In this document: piece by piece, positions 17,622 to 27,897 of the stretch
Layout: the number at the start of each line of letters is the position of its first letter
Numbering within the stretch: the stretch's first letter is position 1
Assembly (NCBI RefSeq): GCF_002112505.1
Contig: NZ_NEHW01000004.1
Location: 310,001-374,000, forward strand
Reading direction: 5' to 3'
From: Pseudomonas sp. R28(2017)
Lineage (GTDB): Bacteria > Pseudomonadota > Gammaproteobacteria > Pseudomonadales > Pseudomonadaceae
DNA: 64,000 nucleotides
The notes under the pieces: generated by a model
What the model was told of the DNA's origin: nothing
Database searches by the model: none
Seen by the model: the letters and a program-made list of their open reading frames with translations, nothing else
Translations under genes and position numbers: made by a program

Positions 17622-19058
17622 ATGTCAATACCACGCTTGAAATCCTACCTAACGATGTTCGCCGCCGTGCTGATGCTCGGCCAGGTGCTCAGCGCCCAGG
17701 CCGATGAAGCCCTGCCGGACTTCACCACCTTGGTCGAGCAGGCCTCGCCGGCGGTGGTCAACATCAGCACCAAGCAGAAGCTGCCGGACCGCGTCGCTTC
17801 CGGGCAGATGCCGGACCTCGAAGGCCTGCCGCCGATGTTCCGCGAGTTCTTCGAGCGCAACATGCCGCAGCAGCCACGTTCGCCGCGAGGTGATCGCCAG
17901 CGCGAGGCCATGTCGCTGGGGTCGGGCTTCATCATTTCCAGCGATGGCTATGTGCTGACCAACAACCACGTGGTTGCCGATGCCGACGAAATCATCGTCC
18001 GCCTGTCGGACCGCAGCGAGCTGCAGGCCAAGCTGATCGGCACCGACCCGCGCACCGACGTGGCCTTGCTCAAGGTCGAAGGCAAGAACCTGCCGACCGT
18101 CAAGCTGGGTGACTCCGAGAAGCTCAAGGTCGGTGAGTGGGTGCTGGCCATCGGTTCGCCGTTCGGCTTCGACCACTCGGTGACCAAAGGTATCGTCAGC
18201 GCCAAGGGCCGTACCCTGCCCAACGACACCTATGTGCCATTCATCCAGACCGACGTGGCCATTAACCCGGGCAACTCCGGTGGCCCGCTGTTCAACATGA
18301 AAGGCGAGGTGGTGGGGATCAACTCGCAGATCTTCACCCGTTCCGGCGGTTTCATGGGCCTGTCCTTCGCCATCCCGATCGACGTGGCCATCGATGTGTC
18401 CAACCAGCTGAAGAAAGACGGCAAGGTCAGCCGCGGCTGGCTGGGTGTGGTGATTCAGGAGGTCAACAAGGACCTGGCTGAGTCGTTCGGCCTCGACAAG
18501 CCGGCGGGCGCCCTGGTGGCGCAGGTGCTGGAGAACGGCCCGGCAGCCAAGGGCGGCTTGCAGGTGGGTGACGTGATCCTGAGCATGAACGGCCAGCCGA
18601 TCGTCATGTCGGCTGACTTGCCGCACCTGGTCGGCAGCCTGAAGGATGGCGAGAAGGCCAAGCTCGAGATCATCCGCAACGGCAAGCGCCAGACCCTGGA
18701 CGTCGCCGTCGGCCCGATGCCGGATGATGATGCCGATATCGGTACCGGCAGTGGTCCTGAAGGCAGCGCCGAGCGCAACAGCAACCGCCTGGGCGTGTCT
18801 GTATCGGACCTGACCGCAGAGCAGAAGAAGACCCTGGAGCTCAAAGGTGGCGTGGTCATCAAGGAAGTTCAGGACGGCCCGGCCGCAATGATCGGGCTGC
18901 GCCCGGGTGACGTGATCAGCCACCTGAACAACCAGGCGGTCGCGTCGGCCAAGCAGTTCACCGAAATCGCCAAGGACCTGCCGAAGAACCGTTCGGTGTC
19001 GATGCGCGTGCTGCGTCAGGGGCGCGCCAGCTTCATCACCTTCAAACTCGCCGAATAA
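17622..19058 (+). CDS. mucD: Periplasmic serine protease MucD (DegP/HtrA family)
   Basis: 478 residues with a signal peptide ending AQA (26-28). The trypsin-like domain has the triad H116 (TNNHVV), D146 (TDVALL) and S219 (GNSGGP), and two PDZ domains follow. It degrades misfolded envelope proteins and dampens AlgU activation. The ATG at 17622 is chosen because it begins the signal peptide; a 38-codon in-frame extension upstream is not credible. It is separated from mucB by 188 bp with no mucC gene in between. Confidence 0.96.
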   Translation: MSIPRLKSYLTMFAAVLMLGQVLSAQADEALPDFTTLVEQASPAVVNISTKQKLPDRVASGQMPDLEGLPPMFREFFERNMPQQPRSPRGDRQREAMSLGSGFIISSDGYVLTNNHVVADADEIIVRLSDRSELQAKLIGTDPRTDVALLKVEGKNLPTVKLGDSEKLKVGEWVLAIGSPFGFDHSVTKGIVSAKGRTLPNDTYVPFIQTDVAINPGNSGGPLFNMKGEVVGINSQIFTRSGGFMGLSFAIPIDVAIDVSNQLKKDGKVSRGWLGVVIQEVNKDLAESFGLDKPAGALVAQVLENGPAAKGGLQVGDVILSMNGQPIVMSADLPHLVGSLKDGEKAKLEIIRNGKRQTLDVAVGPMPDDDADIGTGSGPEGSAERNSNRLGVSVSDLTAEQKKTLELKGGVVIKEVQDGPAAMIGLRPGDVISHLNNQAVASAKQFTEIAKDLPKNRSVSMRVLRQGRASFITFKLAE

Positions 19059-19078
19059 GCGGGCTCAGGGGTAGGAAA

Positions 19079-19101
19079 GGGCAGCTTCGGCTGCCCTTTT
19101 T
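19079..19101 (+). terminator. Rho-independent terminator of the algU-mucABD operon
   Basis: Perfect 7-bp stem GGGCAGC/GCTGCCC closed by a TTCG tetraloop and followed by TTTTT. An AAA before the stem can pair with the T-run, so it may also work for leftward transcripts. Confidence 0.93.
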
Positions 19102-19240
19102 CATGAAAGTTCACAATTGCGGGCGCGAATGCTGTGTACAGTCCGATAGAGGAATCTCCCATATCCCAGCAGCTTAAGGTACAATTCCCGGCTATTTTTC
19201 GGCGGGCGTCCGGCTCGCAGCCTTTTCCGAGTGTTGACCC

Positions 19241-21040
19241 GTGAGTGATTTGAGTCATATCCGCAATTTCTCCATCATCGCCCACATCGACCATGGCAAG
19301 TCGACGCTGGCCGACCGTTTCATTCAAATGTGCGGTGGCCTGTCGGCGCGCGAAATGGAAGCCCAGGTACTGGACTCCATGGACCTCGAGCGCGAACGCG
19401 GTATCACCATCAAGGCCCACAGCGTCACGCTCAACTACAAGGCGCAGGACGGCAAGGTCTACCAGCTGAACTTCATCGATACCCCCGGGCACGTCGACTT
19501 CACCTACGAAGTCTCGCGTTCGCTGGCGGCCTGTGAAGGTGCGCTGCTGGTGGTGGACGCCGGCCAGGGCGTCGAAGCCCAGTCCGTGGCCAACTGCTAC
19601 ACCGCCATCGAGCAGGGCCTGGAAGTCATGCCGGTGCTGAACAAGATGGACCTGCCCCAGGCCGACCCGGACCGCGTGAAGGACGAGATCGAGAAGATCA
19701 TCGGCATCGATGCCACCGACGCCGTGGCCTGCAGCGCCAAGAGCGGCATGGGCGTGGACGAGGTGCTCGAGCGCCTGGTGCAGACCATCCCTGCGCCGGA
19801 GGGCGATATCGAAGCGCCACTGCAGGCGCTGATCATCGACTCCTGGTTCGACAACTACCTGGGCGTGGTCTCGCTGGTGCGTGTGCGCCACGGCCGCGTC
19901 AAGAAAGGCGACAAGATCCTGGTCAAGTCCACCGGCAAGGTGCACCTGGTCGACAGCGTCGGTGTGTTCACACCGAAGCACACCCAGACCGCTGACCTCA
20001 AGGCCGGTGAAGTCGGCTTCATCATCGCCAGCATCAAGGACATTCACGGTGCGCCGGTAGGTGACACCCTGACTCTGTCCACGACCCCCGAGGTCGAGGT
20101 GCTGCCGGGCTTCAAGAAGATCCAGCCGCAAGTCTACGCCGGCCTGTTCCCGGTCAGCTCCGACGACTTCGAGGACTTCCGCGATGCCCTGCAGAAGCTG
20201 ACCCTCAACGACTCGTCGCTGCAATACATGCCGGAAAGCTCCGATGCCCTGGGCTTCGGCTTCCGTTGCGGCTTCCTCGGCATGCTGCACATGGAGATCA
20301 TCCAGGAGCGCCTGGAGCGTGAATACGACCTGGACCTGATCACCACCGCGCCAAGCGTGATCTACGAGCTCGAACTCAAGACCGGTGAGACCATCGTCGT
20401 CGACAACCCGTCGAAACTGCCGGATGTCTCGTCCGTGGCCGATTTCCGCGAGCCGATCGTGACCGCGACCATTCTGGTGCCGCAGGAGCACCTGGGCAAC
20501 GTCATCACCCTGTGCATCGAGAAGCGTGGCGTGCAGCGCGACATGCAGTTCCTCGGCAGCCAGGTGCAGGTGCGCTATGACATGCCGATGAACGAAGTGG
20601 TACTGGATTTCTTCGACCGCCTGAAGTCGACCAGCCGCGGCTATGCTTCGCTGGACTATCATTTCGATCGCTACCAGTCGGCCAACCTGGTCAAGCTGGA
20701 CGTACTGATCAACGGCGACAAGGTCGATGCCCTGGCATTGATCGTGCACCGCGACAACGCGGCCTACAAAGGCCGTGCGTTGACCGAGAAGATGAAGGAG
20801 CTGATCCCTCGGCAGATGTTCGATGTGGCGATCCAGGCAGCCATTGGCGGCCAGATCATCGCGCGGACGACCGTCAAGGCGCTCAGAAAGAACGTACTGG
20901 CCAAGTGCTACGGTGGTGACGTCAGCCGTAAGAAGAAACTGCTGGAGAAGCAGAAGGCCGGTAAGAAACGCATGAAACAGGTGGGCAACGTGGAGATTCC
21001 ACAGGAAGCCTTCCTCGCCGTGCTCAGGTTGGATAGCTAG
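19241..21040 (+). CDS. lepA: Elongation factor 4 (LepA)
   Basis: 599 residues, normal for LepA. The translation GTPase G1 motif AHIDHGKST lies near residues 11-19, followed by the DTPGH and NKMD motifs. The C-terminal LepA-specific domain includes the basic [18 protein letters not shown] tail. The start codon is GTG. It acts on stalled or mistranslocated ribosomes. It is followed closely by lepB (5 bp), the conserved lepA-lepB pair. Confidence 0.98.
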   Translation: MSDLSHIRNFSIIAHIDHGKSTLADRFIQMCGGLSAREMEAQVLDSMDLERERGITIKAHSVTLNYKAQDGKVYQLNFIDTPGHVDFTYEVSRSLAACEGALLVVDAGQGVEAQSVANCYTAIEQGLEVMPVLNKMDLPQADPDRVKDEIEKIIGIDATDAVACSAKSGMGVDEVLERLVQTIPAPEGDIEAPLQALIIDSWFDNYLGVVSLVRVRHGRVKKGDKILVKSTGKVHLVDSVGVFTPKHTQTADLKAGEVGFIIASIKDIHGAPVGDTLTLSTTPEVEVLPGFKKIQPQVYAGLFPVSSDDFEDFRDALQKLTLNDSSLQYMPESSDALGFGFRCGFLGMLHMEIIQERLEREYDLDLITTAPSVIYELELKTGETIVVDNPSKLPDVSSVADFREPIVTATILVPQEHLGNVITLCIEKRGVQRDMQFLGSQVQVRYDMPMNEVVLDFFDRLKSTSRGYASLDYHFDRYQSANLVKLDVLINGDKVDALALIVHRDNAAYKGRALTEKMKELIPRQMFDVAIQAAIGGQIIARTTVKALRKNVLAKCYGGDVSRKKKLLEKQKAGKKRMKQVGNVEIPQEAFLAVLRLDS

Positions 21041-21045
21041 GTCCT

Positions 21046-21900
21046 ATGTCGCTAAATTTCCCGCTGTTGCTAGTCATCGCCGTCTTTGTCTGCGGTCTGC
21101 TGGGCTTGATCGATCTGCTGTTCCTGGCGCCGCGCCGGCGGGCAGCGATCGCCAACTACCAGGGCAGCGTCACCCAGCCAGAAATGGCAGTGGTCGAGCG
21201 CCTGAGCAAGGAGCCGCTGCTGGTCGAGTACGGCAAATCGTTCTTCCCGGTGCTGTTCATCGTGCTGGTGCTGCGCTCGTTCCTGGTCGAGCCGTTCCAG
21301 ATCCCTTCGGGGTCGATGAAACCGACCCTGGAAGTGGGCGATTTCATCCTGGTGAACAAGTTCTCGTATGGCATCCGCCTGCCGGTGATCGACAAGAAGG
21401 TCATCGAGGTCGGTGACCCGCAACGCGGCGATGTGATGGTGTTCCGCTACCCGAGCGACCCGAACGTCAACTACATCAAGCGTGTGGTCGGCCTGCCGGG
21501 CGACAAGATCAGCTACACCAGCGACAAGCGGCTGTTCGTCAACGGCCAGCCGATCGCCGAGCAGCTGGTCGGCGCCGAACCGGGGACCTTGGGCAGCGCC
21601 GAGCTGTACAAGGAAAAACTCGGCGAAGCCGAGCACCTGATCCGCAAGGAGATGACCCGTTATCGCATGCCGCCGGACCAGCAATGGACCGTGCCGGCCG
21701 GCCATTACTTCATGATGGGCGACAACCGCGACAACTCCAACGACAGCCGTTACTGGGATGACCCGAAGATCCCTAAAGAGCTGCACGGCATGGTTCCGGA
21801 CCGGAACATTGTCGGCAAGGCCTTCGCGGTCTGGATGAGCTGGCCAGAGCCCAAGCTCAGCCACTTGCCCAACCTGTCGCGGGTCGGTCTGATCCATTGA
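21046..21900 (+). CDS. lepB: Signal peptidase I
   Basis: 284 residues with two N-terminal membrane helices (about 5-27 and 66-80). The catalytic Ser is S90 in PSGSMKPTL and the general-base Lys is K145 in NYIKRVVGLPGD, the same positions as in E. coli LepB. The C-terminal GDNRDNSNDSR motif is also present. It cleaves signal peptides of exported proteins at the outer face of the inner membrane. Confidence 0.98.
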   Translation: MSLNFPLLLVIAVFVCGLLGLIDLLFLAPRRRAAIANYQGSVTQPEMAVVERLSKEPLLVEYGKSFFPVLFIVLVLRSFLVEPFQIPSGSMKPTLEVGDFILVNKFSYGIRLPVIDKKVIEVGDPQRGDVMVFRYPSDPNVNYIKRVVGLPGDKISYTSDKRLFVNGQPIAEQLVGAEPGTLGSAELYKEKLGEAEHLIRKEMTRYRMPPDQQWTVPAGHYFMMGDNRDNSNDSRYWDDPKIPKELHGMVPDRNIVGKAFAVWMSWPEPKLSHLPNLSRVGLIH

Positions 21901-21905
21901 TACCC

Positions 21906-21934
21906 TTCGGCGCTGTCCTGCAGACAGCGCCGAA
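21906..21934 (+). promoter_or_regulatory. 12-bp perfect hairpin in the lepB-rnc leader
   Basis: TTCGGCGCTGTC pairs perfectly with GACAGCGCCGAA across a 5-base loop, beginning 6 bp after the lepB stop codon. There is no T-run after it. It could be an attenuating terminator or an RNase III processing site controlling rnc; E. coli rnc is autoregulated by cleavage of a leader hairpin. Confidence 0.6.
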
Positions 21935-22061
21935 TGCATTTCTGACATAGGCTGTGTTCTCAAGGAACGAGAGATTCGCCGCTCGCCGCGACGGACCACA
22001 GCCAAACAGTCTTTCAGGATGTTGATTTGAACAACGCGTTGAACAACCAACGGGTGGCTGC

Positions 22062-22751
22062 ATGAGTGCTTCCCTTGCCCGTCTCGAGCGCAAGCTCGGC
22101 TACACCTTCAAGAACCAGGAGCAGATGCTGCTGGCCCTGACTCACCGCAGCTATGCCGGGCGCAACAACGAGCGCCTGGAGTTCCTCGGTGACGCCATTC
22201 TCAACTTCGTCGCCGGCGAGGCGCTGTTCGAGCGCTTCCCGCAGGCCCGTGAAGGCCAGCTGTCGCGTCTGCGCGCCCGCCTGGTCAAGGGCGAGACCCT
22301 GGCCCGCCTGGCCCGTGGTTTCGACCTGGGCGATTACCTGCGCCTGGGCTCGGGTGAGCTCAAGAGCGGTGGCTTCCGCCGTGAGTCGATCCTGGCAGAC
22401 GCCCTGGAGGCGCTGATCGGCGCCATCTACCTGGACGCCGACATGCAGACCGCGCGCGAGCGTGTGCTCGCCTGGCTGACCGACGAGTTCGAAGGCCTGA
22501 CCCTGGTCGACACCAACAAGGACCCGAAAACCCGGCTGCAGGAGTTTCTGCAATCGCGCAGCTGCGAGCTGCCGCGTTACGAGGTGGTCGACATCCAGGG
22601 CGAACCGCACTGCCGCACGTTCTTCGTCGAGTGTGAAGTGGTGCTGCTGAACAACAAGAGCCGTGGCCAGGGCGTCAGCCGGCGTATCGCCGAGCAGGTC
22701 GCCGCCGCTGCTGCATTGATCGCCCTGGGCGTGGAGAATGGCAATGACTGA
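22062..22751 (+). CDS. rnc: Ribonuclease III
   Basis: 229 residues. The catalytic signature [12 protein letters not shown] is near residues 36-47, with a second acidic site in [13 protein letters not shown], and a C-terminal double-stranded RNA binding domain starts about residue 155. It processes rRNA and other structured RNAs. The stop overlaps the era start by 8 bp, the conserved rnc-era pair. The 161-bp gap upstream has no gene. Confidence 0.97.
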   Translation: MSASLARLERKLGYTFKNQEQMLLALTHRSYAGRNNERLEFLGDAILNFVAGEALFERFPQAREGQLSRLRARLVKGETLARLARGFDLGDYLRLGSGELKSGGFRRESILADALEALIGAIYLDADMQTARERVLAWLTDEFEGLTLVDTNKDPKTRLQEFLQSRSCELPRYEVVDIQGEPHCRTFFVECEVVLLNNKSRGQGVSRRIAEQVAAAAALIALGVENGND

Positions 22752-23646
22752 TAACAACCCGACCCGCTGCGGTTACGTGGCCATCGTCGGCCGCCCGAAC
22801 GTGGGCAAGTCGACCCTGCTCAACCATATCCTCGGCCAGAAGCTGGCGATCACCTCGCGCAAGCCGCAGACCACCCGCCACAACATGCTCGGCATCAAGA
22901 CCGAGGGTGACGTGCAGGCGATCTACGTCGACACCCCGGGCATGCACAAGGCCAACGACAAGGCCTTGAACCGTTACATGAACCGTAACGCTTCGGCGGC
23001 CCTGAAGGACGTCGACGTGGTGATCTTCGTGGTCGACCGCACCAAGTGGACCGACGAGGACCAGCTGGTGCTGGAGCGCGTGCAGTACGTGACCGGCCCG
23101 CTGATCATCGCCGTCAACAAGACCGACCGTATGGAAGAGAAGGCCGAGCTGATCCCGCACCTGCAGTGGCTGCAGGAACAACTGCCGAACGCCGAAGTGA
23201 TGCCGATTTCCGCGCAGCAGGGCCACAACCTGGAAGCGCTGGAAGCCCAGATCGCCAAGCACCTGCCGGAAAACGACCACTTCTTCCCGGAAGACCAGAT
23301 CACCGACCGCAGCAGCCGCTTCCTCGCCGCCGAACTGGTGCGCGAGAAGATCATGCGCCAGTTGGGTGCGGAGCTGCCGTACCAGATCACCGTGGAAATC
23401 GAAGAGTTCAAGCAGCAGGGCCACGTGCTGCACATCCATGCACTGATCCTGGTCGAGCGTGATGGCCAGAAGAAGATCATCATTGGTGACAAGGGCGAGC
23501 GTATCAAGCGCATTGGCTCTGAGGCGCGAAAGGACATGGAAGTGCTGTTCGACTCCAAGGTCATGCTCAACCTCTGGGTCAAGGTCAAGGGCGGCTGGTC
23601 CGACGACGAACGCGCCCTGCGTTCGCTGGGCTACGGCGACCTTTAA
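22744..23646 (+). CDS. era: GTPase Era
   Basis: 300 residues from the ATG at 22744; an ATG two codons earlier (22738) is also possible. The GTPase motifs are GRPNVGKST (16-24), DTPGMH and NKTD. The C-terminal KH domain contains [14 protein letters not shown]. Era binds the 16S rRNA 3' end and helps 30S assembly. It is translationally coupled to rnc. Confidence 0.97.
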   Translation: MTDNNPTRCGYVAIVGRPNVGKSTLLNHILGQKLAITSRKPQTTRHNMLGIKTEGDVQAIYVDTPGMHKANDKALNRYMNRNASAALKDVDVVIFVVDRTKWTDEDQLVLERVQYVTGPLIIAVNKTDRMEEKAELIPHLQWLQEQLPNAEVMPISAQQGHNLEALEAQIAKHLPENDHFFPEDQITDRSSRFLAAELVREKIMRQLGAELPYQITVEIEEFKQQGHVLHIHALILVERDGQKKIIIGDKGERIKRIGSEARKDMEVLFDSKVMLNLWVKVKGGWSDDERALRSLGYGDL

Positions 23647-23668
23647 CTCGCCCTGAGCAATCGGCGTA

Positions 23669-23704
23669 CCCTGTGGGAGCGGGCTTGTCGGGGCGCTCCC
23701 ACAG
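23669..23704. repeat. Degenerate single REP palindrome
   Basis: CTGTGGGAGCG and CGCTCCCACAG face each other around a shortened, altered core. It looks like the residue of a REP pair after an internal deletion. It lies between era and recO. Confidence 0.75.
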
Positions 23705-23729
23705 TTACACTGACCTTCAGAGACAGTGC

Positions 23730-24413
23730 ATGGACCAACCCACCCCGCAGCCGGCCTATGTCCTGCACAGCCGCGCCTACAAGGAAACCAGTGCCCTGGT
23801 GGACTTCTTCACGCCCCAGGGCCGCCTGCGCGCGGTGCTGCGCCGTGCGCGGGGCAAGGGTGGCAGCCTGGTGCGGCCGTTCGTACCGCTGGAAGTGGAG
23901 CTGTTCGGCAAAGGTGAGCTGAAGAACGTCAGGCGCCTGGACTCCGTCGGTATTGCCGCCTGGCTGCATGGCGACGCGCTGTTCAGCGGCCTGTACCTTA
24001 ACGAACTGCTGATGCGCCTGCTGCCCGCCGAGGCACCGCAGCCAGAGTTGTTCGAGCATTACGCCCTGACCCTGCAGGCGTTGGCCGAAGGCAGGCCCTT
24101 GGAGCCCCTGCTGCGCTCCTTCGAGTGGCGGCTGCTGGAAGACCTGGGGTACACCTTCTCGCTCAGCCACGACATCAATGACGACCCGGTCGAAGCCGAA
24201 GGCCTGTACCGCTTGCGGGTCGATGCCGGCCTGGAGCGGGTGTACCTGGCCCAGCCTGGCCTGTTCAATGGCACTGCACTGCTGGCCCTGGCCCAGGCTG
24301 ACTGGGACGCACCGGGTGCCTTGCTGGCGGCCAAGCGCCTGATGCGCCAGGCACTGGCGGTGCACCTGGGGCCAAAACCGCTGGTCAGCCGGGAACTGTT
24401 TCGCAAGCGCTGA
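23730..24413 (+). CDS. recO: DNA repair protein RecO
   Basis: 227 residues. The N-terminal OB fold begins [28 protein letters not shown], diagnostic of RecO; a helical C-terminal domain follows. It works with RecF and RecR to load RecA on SSB-coated DNA. The ATG at 23730 is chosen; the open frame upstream is translated REP. It sits in the conserved rnc-era-recO-pdxJ string, 83 bp after era. Confidence 0.95.
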   Translation: MDQPTPQPAYVLHSRAYKETSALVDFFTPQGRLRAVLRRARGKGGSLVRPFVPLEVELFGKGELKNVRRLDSVGIAAWLHGDALFSGLYLNELLMRLLPAEAPQPELFEHYALTLQALAEGRPLEPLLRSFEWRLLEDLGYTFSLSHDINDDPVEAEGLYRLRVDAGLERVYLAQPGLFNGTALLALAQADWDAPGALLAAKRLMRQALAVHLGPKPLVSRELFRKR

Positions 24414-24456
24414 GCACGTCGTATGCTGTGTGGCTCAAACTTCAGGAGAGCCTTTC

Positions 24457-25197
24457 GTGACTCACAGCAACCGCATGCTTCTCGGCGTCAACATCGACCA
24501 CGTGGCGACCCTGCGCCAGGCCCGCGGCACCCGTTACCCGGACCCGGTCAAGGCGGCGCTGGATGCCGAGGAAGCGGGCGCCGATGGCATCACCGTGCAC
24601 CTGCGTGAAGACCGCCGGCATATCCAGGAGCGCGACGTGGTGCTGCTCAAGGACGTGCTGCAGACGCGCATGAACTTCGAGATGGGCGTCACTGAAGAGA
24701 TGATGGCCTTCGCCGAAAAAATCCGCCCTGCGCATATCTGCCTGGTTCCCGAAACCCGTCAGGAGCTGACCACCGAAGGTGGACTGGACGTGGCTGGCCA
24801 GGAGGCGCGGATCAAGGCGGCGGTCGAGCGCCTGTCGCGTACCGGTGCTGAGGTGTCGTTGTTCATCGATGCCGACGAGCGGCAGATCGAGGCTTCGCGC
24901 CGCGTCGGTGCGCCGGCCATCGAGCTGCACACTGGGCGCTATGCCGATGCTGAAACACCGACCGAAGTGGCCGAGGAACTGCAGCGCATCGTCGATGGCG
25001 TGGCGTTTGGCGTGGGCCAGGGGCTGATCGTCAATGCTGGCCATGGCCTGCATTACCACAATGTCGAGGCGGTGGCGGCGATCAAGGGGATCAATGAACT
25101 GAACATTGGCCACGCGCTGGTGGCGCATGCCTTGTTCGTTGGCTTCAAGGCCGCTGTGGCCGAGATGAAGGCGCTGATCGTCGCGGCTTCGCGCTGA
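24457..25197 (+). CDS. pdxJ: Pyridoxine 5'-phosphate synthase
   Basis: 246 residues. It condenses 1-deoxyxylulose 5-phosphate with 3-amino-2-oxopropyl phosphate to give pyridoxine phosphate. Diagnostic segments are [27 protein letters not shown] and [11 protein letters not shown]. The start is set at the GTG at 24457 because AGGAG at 24444-24448 is well placed; an in-frame GTG at 24430 has no such site. Confidence 0.96.
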   Translation: MTHSNRMLLGVNIDHVATLRQARGTRYPDPVKAALDAEEAGADGITVHLREDRRHIQERDVVLLKDVLQTRMNFEMGVTEEMMAFAEKIRPAHICLVPETRQELTTEGGLDVAGQEARIKAAVERLSRTGAEVSLFIDADERQIEASRRVGAPAIELHTGRYADAETPTEVAEELQRIVDGVAFGVGQGLIVNAGHGLHYHNVEAVAAIKGINELNIGHALVAHALFVGFKAAVAEMKALIVAASR

Positions 25198-25212
25198 TCC
25201 TTCGGTTGCCAG

Positions 25213-25317
25213 TACCGGCCTCTTCGCGGGCACGCCCGCTCCTACAGGAATAGCGCATGCCTTCAGGCTGTGGAGCACCTGTGGGAGCGGGCGAGCCCGC
25301 GAAGAGGCCGGTACAGG
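25213..25317. repeat. REP pair (inverted) between pdxJ and the sensor kinase gene
   Basis: Two REP units of the TACCGGCCTCTTCGCGGGC type face each other around a roughly 40-bp spacer. They lie between two convergent genes and may assist termination. Confidence 0.92.
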
Positions 25318-25325
25318 TAACACGC

Positions 25326-26708
25326 TTACTCTGCTCGAAATACCAGCGTGAAACGTGTAGGCCCTGAAGGGCAGCTGCTCACCTCGACCCGCCCCCCATG
25401 CAACTGCATGATCGACTTCACGATCGCCAGCCCCAATCCCGTCCCACCCTCCAGCCGCGAGCGCCCCGACCCCACGCGGTAGAACCGCTCGAACAACTGC
25501 GGGCAATGTTCTTCGGCAATCCCCGGTCCCAGGTTTTCCACCCACACCCGTACCTCGCTGCCTTGGCGCTCGATGCCCAGCTTCACAGGCTGCCCGTCTG
25601 GCCCATGCCGTATGGCATTGCTCAACAGGTTCGACAGCGCCCGCTGGAACATCAAGCGGTCCGCCAGTGCGGTCCCCCAGCCCTGCACATGCAGCTCGAT
25701 GCCCTTGAGCTCGGCACTGAAGGCAAACAGCTCGCTGACCTGCGCCGCTTCACCGGCCAGGGCCAGCGGCTTGAGCGCCACCTGCGCCTGTGGCTGGCTG
25801 ACCTGTGCGAGGAACAGCATGTCGTTGATGATGCGGCTGAGTCGGGTCAGCTCTTCGATGCTGTCTTCCAGCACTTCCCGGTAATGCTCGCCATCACGCT
25901 CGCGGGCCAGGGTGACCTGGGCCTTGCCCATCAGGTTGCTCAGCGGGGTACGCAGTTCGTGGGCCAGGTCGTCGGAGAACTGCGACAGCTGGCGCACACC
26001 CTGATCCAGGCGGTCGAGCATCACATTGATACTGCATGCCAGCTCCGCCAGCTCCAGGGGCAGCCCGGTCACGGGCAGCCGGTGTTGCAGGTCCTGGGCA
26101 GAGACCTGCCCGGCGATGCGGCGGAAGTGGCGCAGTGGCTTCAGGCCGCGTTGCACGAGCCACCAGGCGCCAGCGCCGATCAGCAGCAACAGCAGTGGCA
26201 AGGCCAGCAGTGTCGAGTGCAGGTAGGCCTGAAGCAGGGCATGGTCGTCGGCGCGGTTGAGCGACATCATCACCCGCACCGGGGTGTCGTCGCGCAGGCG
26301 CATCTGCCGGGTGACGGTGAGGATCTGGTTACCGCTGCTGTCACGCCATTCGTGGTAGTTAAGCCGCGAATCGGTATGCAATTCGCCCACCCGGGACTCA
26401 AGCGCAGGGCCGAGGCTGAGCAGGTGCGGATGGCGGCCCTCTAGGGCCAGTACGCTGAGGCTGAGGTTGTCGTGGCCCATCACCAGGTCAAGCAACGGAT
26501 GGGCGCGGCTGCCGAGGTCTTCGCTGCGCAGGTCGACGCGCAGATTGTGCTCGACCTGCAACATCTTGCGTGCCAGGTCCTTGCGCGCGCGGCTGTCCAG
26601 TTCGTGGTCGAGGGCGAACACGGCCAGGCAGGCGAGCAGCAACACCAGGGCAGCGCCCATCAGGGTCACGCTCAGGCCCAGGCGCAGCGACAGGCTGGCG
26701 TGCTTCAC
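25326..26708 (-). CDS. Sensor histidine kinase, heavy-metal (CopS/CzcS-like) type
   Basis: 460 residues from the GTG at 26706-26708, which overlaps the stop of the regulator gene by 4 bp. Membrane helices lie at about 11-33 and 166-185, followed by HAMP. The H-box is [14 protein letters not shown] with H250, and the ATPase domain ends with [19 protein letters not shown]. The architecture is that of metal-responsive kinases; no His/Met-rich sensor motif stands out, so the ligand is unknown. Confidence 0.9.
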   Translation of the reverse strand: MKHASLSLRLGLSVTLMGAALVLLLACLAVFALDHELDSRARKDLARKMLQVEHNLRVDLRSEDLGSRAHPLLDLVMGHDNLSLSVLALEGRHPHLLSLGPALESRVGELHTDSRLNYHEWRDSSGNQILTVTRQMRLRDDTPVRVMMSLNRADDHALLQAYLHSTLLALPLLLLLIGAGAWWLVQRGLKPLRHFRRIAGQVSAQDLQHRLPVTGLPLELAELACSINVMLDRLDQGVRQLSQFSDDLAHELRTPLSNLMGKAQVTLARERDGEHYREVLEDSIEELTRLSRIINDMLFLAQVSQPQAQVALKPLALAGEAAQVSELFAFSAELKGIELHVQGWGTALADRLMFQRALSNLLSNAIRHGPDGQPVKLGIERQGSEVRVWVENLGPGIAEEHCPQLFERFYRVGSGRSRLEGGTGLGLAIVKSIMQLHGGRVEVSSCPSGPTRFTLVFRAE

Positions 26709-27379
26709 ACGCGGGCCTCGAGCACATAGCCGACGCCGCGCAGGGTATGGATCAGCTTGTCGTCGAACGGGTCGTCGATTTTCGCCCGCAGGCGGCGGAT
26801 CGACACCTCCACCACATTGGTGTCGCAGTCGAAATTCATGTCCCACACCAGCGAGATGATCTGCGTGCGCGACAGCACCTCGCCACTCTGGCGCATCAGC
26901 AGGTGCAGCAGGGCGAACTCCTTGGCGGTCAGGTCGATGCGCTTGCCGGCGCGGTAGGCGCGGTGGCGGCCGGGGTCCAGCTCCAGGTCGGCGACGCGCA
27001 GGGTGCTCGGTTGCAGTTGCTGGTCGTTACGGCGCAGCAGGCTGCGGATGCGGGCCAGCAGTTCGGGGAATTCGAACGGTTTGAGCAGGTAGTCATCCGC
27101 GCCCAGGTCGAGGCCTTTGACCCGGTCGGACAGGCGACCATGGGCTGTCAGCATCATGATCCGCGTGGCCGATTCGGCGCGCAGGCGCTGCAGCACTGTC
27201 CAACCGTCCAGTTCGGGCAGGTTGACGTCGAGGATGATCAGCTCGTAGGGCTGCTGGCGCGCCAGGTGCAAGCCGTCGATGCCGGTGTGGGCGCAGTCGA
27301 CCACGTAGCCGTTTTCGCGCAGGCCTTGTTGCAGGTAGTCGGCGGTACGCAGTTCGTCCTCGATGATCAGTAGGCGCAT
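26705..27379 (-). CDS. OmpR-family response regulator, CopR/CzcR-like
   Basis: 224 residues. The receiver has E7-D8, the phospho-acceptor D51 in [13 protein letters not shown] and a Lys in [14 protein letters not shown]. The C-terminal winged helix contains [32 protein letters not shown], the hallmark of the metal-type subgroup. It is coupled to the kinase by a 4-bp overlap and is divergent from a small exported protein gene that may be its target. Confidence 0.92.
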   Translation of the reverse strand: MRLLIIEDELRTADYLQQGLRENGYVVDCAHTGIDGLHLARQQPYELIILDVNLPELDGWTVLQRLRAESATRIMMLTAHGRLSDRVKGLDLGADDYLLKPFEFPELLARIRSLLRRNDQQLQPSTLRVADLELDPGRHRAYRAGKRIDLTAKEFALLHLLMRQSGEVLSRTQIISLVWDMNFDCDTNVVEVSIRRLRAKIDDPFDDKLIHTLRGVGYVLEARV

Positions 27380-27491
27380 GGGTGGGCTCTATGTGCTGGG
27401 AAGGGCGGGATTCTCAAGCCTGTAGGGGCTTCAGGGTCAAGCCGCAGGATGTTACGGCATGCGAATGGCCGGTCGGCGTAGATAACGGATT

Positions 27492-27571
27492 TGTAATCCT
27501 GGTGTTAGCTGGGTGTCTGCCAAGGGCCACATTGCAAGACTGTAATGCCCGCCTCACCTTGGCGTTAGCTG
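27492..27571. promoter_or_regulatory. Direct repeats upstream of the 67-residue exported protein gene
   Basis: GTTAGCTG occurs at 27504-27511 and 27564-27571, exactly 60 bp apart, each preceded by TGTAAT (27492 and 27541). They lie in the divergent spacer between the regulator gene and the small gene. They are candidate binding sites for the regulator, on pattern alone. Confidence 0.35.
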
Positions 27572-27621
27572 CCCGTAGATACGATTGCCCTGTCTGACCG
27601 GTTATCAACGAGGCAACCACG

Positions 27622-27825
27622 ATGAACCTGACCAAGTACCTGCTGCTGGCGACCCTCGCCTTGGGCAGCGCCAGTGTCTACGCCGAAGGCGGCGCCGAAC
27701 GTTCCCAGCAGTTCTGGCAAGCATTCCGCCAGGATCAGGAGCGCCTGCACGGCGATAAGCAACAGGCCATCGCCGAGCGCGAGCGCAAGGCGCAGGAGAA
27801 GGCCCGCGAGGTGGCCAAGGACTGA
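27622..27825 (+). CDS. Small exported protein, 67 residues
   Basis: A signal peptide (MNLTKYLLLATLALGSASVYA, likely cleavage after residue 21) is followed by a charged, helix-prone mature peptide of about 46 residues rich in Gln, Glu, Arg and Lys. The ATG at 27622 is preceded by CGAGG. It is divergent from the two-component regulator and ends in its own terminator. Similar small periplasmic proteins often accompany metal or antimicrobial-peptide two-component systems. Function unknown. Confidence 0.75.
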   Translation: MNLTKYLLLATLALGSASVYAEGGAERSQQFWQAFRQDQERLHGDKQQAIAERERKAQEKAREVAKD

Positions 27826-27873
27826 GGCAACAGCAGCTGTGCCGGCACTGCTCCCCGGCACAGGTGTGATTCG

Positions 27874-27897
27874 GGCGTCCTCATGGACGCCTTTTTT
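27874..27897 (+). terminator. Rho-independent terminator of the small exported protein gene
   Basis: Stem GGCGTCC/GGACGCC with a TCAT loop and a run of six T. The T-run overlaps the convergent cmoB stop. Confidence 0.9.

Noticed and set aside
17649..18923. Long open frame antisense to mucD
   Set aside because: High-GC codon bias creates long antisense frames; the product is His/Asp/Gln-rich with no recognisable domain. The same applies to the long frames opposite lepA, lhr, gcd and the TonB receptor.
24430..24456. Upstream GTG start for pdxJ at 24430
   Set aside because: The AGGAG at 24444-24448 lies downstream of that codon and is well placed for the GTG at 24457.
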